A stretch of 64,000 bases of DNA, from NCBI RefSeq assembly GCF_022664535.1, contig NZ_JAKUJY010000009.1, positions 62,001-126,000 of the forward strand, read 5' to 3'. Positions 63,192 to 64,000 of this stretch are shown one piece after another; position 1 is the first letter of the stretch, and each line of letters opens with the position of its first letter. A program made the position numbers and the translations under genes. The DNA is from Sphingobium trunci (GTDB lineage: Bacteria > Pseudomonadota > Alphaproteobacteria > Sphingomonadales > Sphingomonadaceae). The notes beneath the pieces are model-generated. The model had not been told where the DNA came from, did no database searches, and saw only the letters and a program-made list of their open reading frames with translations.

Positions 63192-64000
63192 ATGAAGTCG
63201 GGGATAGACATGCGTAACGCCTTTTTCGCGAGCCACCTTCTGCTTGGGGCGGTGGCCCTGTTCGCGCTTGCTCCGCCCGCCGGAGCGCAGAATGTCAGCG
63301 TCGACGTGCGGGTGGATCGGCTCGAAAAGGAAATGCGCGCGGTGCAGCGCAAGGTCTTTCCCGCGGGCGCGCCGCTGGAGGCGGAAATTACCCGTCCGGC
63401 CACGCCGCAGGTGATGCCTGGATCGCCCGCCTCCACCCCGGTGGCGGACCTGACTGCGCGGGTGAATGCGCTGGAATCGCAACTGGCATCGATCACCGGA
63501 CAGGTGGAGGAAAACAGCTTCAAGTTGAAGCAGTTGGAGGACGCCTTCAACCGCTACAAGGCGGAGCAGGAAAGCCGCGCCCCGCAGGTCGTGGTGCCGC
63601 CTGCGGCCGGGCCGGGGACGGCGGCGGCCGATCCGGCGCCCGCGCCGCGCCCTGCCGCGCCGAAGCCCGCTGTGGCTGCCGGGGCGACCGAGGAGCGCAA
63701 GACGGCGGTGGCGGCGATCGAGCGGCCCTCGACCGGCAATGAGGCGGACGACGCCTATACTTACGGCTTCCGCCTGTGGGGCGCGAAATTCTATCCCGAG
63801 GCGCAGGCGCAGTTGAAGGCCACGGTCGACAAATATGGCTCCTCCCCGGTGGCGAGCAAGGCAGCCAATCTGCTGGGCCGCGCCTATCTGGACGACGGCA
63901 AGCCCGCGCTGGCTTCGGTTGCCTTCTATGAAAATTACCAGAAACGGCCCAAGGGCGATCGCGCGCCCGACAGTCTGGCCTGGCTGGGCGAGGCGCTGCT
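63192..64000 (+). CDS. cpoB: Tol-Pal system protein CpoB/YbgF (partial, C-terminus off the window)
   Basis: First 269 residues. A signal peptide ends near AGAQN; a coiled-coil segment follows (VRVDRLEKEMRAVQRKV, LTARVNALESQLASITGQVEENSFKLKQLED); then a Pro-rich linker and TPR repeats (DDAYTYGFRLWGAKFYPEAQAQLK, SPVASKAANLLGRAYLDDGKPALA). CpoB coordinates the outer-membrane constriction machinery with peptidoglycan synthesis. ATG 63192 has an AGGGG site; 63210 is the alternative. Confidence 0.9.
   Translation, partial: MKSGIDMRNAFFASHLLLGAVALFALAPPAGAQNVSVDVRVDRLEKEMRAVQRKVFPAGAPLEAEITRPATPQVMPGSPASTPVADLTARVNALESQLASITGQVEENSFKLKQLEDAFNRYKAEQESRAPQVVVPPAAGPGTAAADPAPAPRPAAPKPAVAAGATEERKTAVAAIERPSTGNEADDAYTYGFRLWGAKFYPEAQAQLKATVDKYGSSPVASKAANLLGRAYLDDGKPALASVAFYENYQKRPKGDRAPDSLAWLGEAL

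Overview
The window is gene-dense, GC-rich chromosomal DNA of an alphaproteobacterium, most likely a sphingomonad (Sphingobium/Sphingomonas group). This rests on the TonB-dependent receptor style, the chvI-chvG-hprK-rapZ-EIIA-HPr cluster divergent from pckA, the order ubiG-lysC-(nitronate monooxygenase)-ptsP-rodZ-like-cpoB, and the ffh-rpsP-rimM-trmD-rplS operon. No tRNA, rRNA operon, insertion sequence, prophage or CRISPR array was seen. Gene calls rest on recognised motifs and lengths, not on database searches.

Layout. 1-4.6 kb: molybdate uptake (modC partial, modB, modA), interrupted by an oppositely oriented HAD phosphatase gene, and divergent from a nitrate-reductase-like gene that lacks the Mo-ligand cysteine and the C-terminal domain. 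4.6-10.6 kb: a GT4 glycosyltransferase, an XRE regulator, a coupled lemA-TPM-TPM-NUDIX operon, mscL and a small lipoprotein. 10.6-16 kb: a cheA-cheW-cheY-cheB-cheR operon. 16-20.9 kb: an amidase, RNase P RNA, small redox and J-domain proteins, Fe/Mn superoxide dismutase and a PuuD-type membrane protein. 20.2-26.2 kb: septation protein, ftsY, mtaB, dapF and an amino-acid permease. 26.4-30.3 kb: ffh and the ribosome/tRNA-modification operon. 30.7-37 kb: TonB receptor, GNAT, MFS transporter, rRNA methyltransferase and a GAF-GGDEF protein.

37.1-41.6 kb is the regulatory heart of the window: the acid/envelope-stress two-component pair ChvGI with HPr kinase, RapZ, EIIA and HPr of the nitrogen-type PTS. 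The matching PEP phosphotransferase PtsP lies at 59.8 kb. pckA, a known ChvGI target in Agrobacterium, is divergent from chvI, and three evenly spaced GCAAACG sites lie in the shared upstream region. 44.4-53.7 kb holds ferredoxin-NADP reductase, NfeD/SPFH, a CoA-ester lyase, ubiG, lysC, a nitronate monooxygenase and a lipoprotein. 53.7-59.6 kb is a more accessory block: an HxlR-SCP2 regulator divergent from a VOC/DUF1428/VOC/VOC/SRPBCC operon, then two tandem exported HisC-like aminotransferases. The right edge carries ptsP, a RodZ-like protein and a partial cpoB.

The most interesting non-coding signal is a pair of long intergenic inverted repeats, one abutting the 3' end of rnpB and one in the lysC leader. 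Their arms are unrelated, but they share a 43-base apical core in which substitutions are compensatory. This points to selection for a folded structure and to an undescribed dispersed element. Two further palindromic element types sit after rplS and after lysC.
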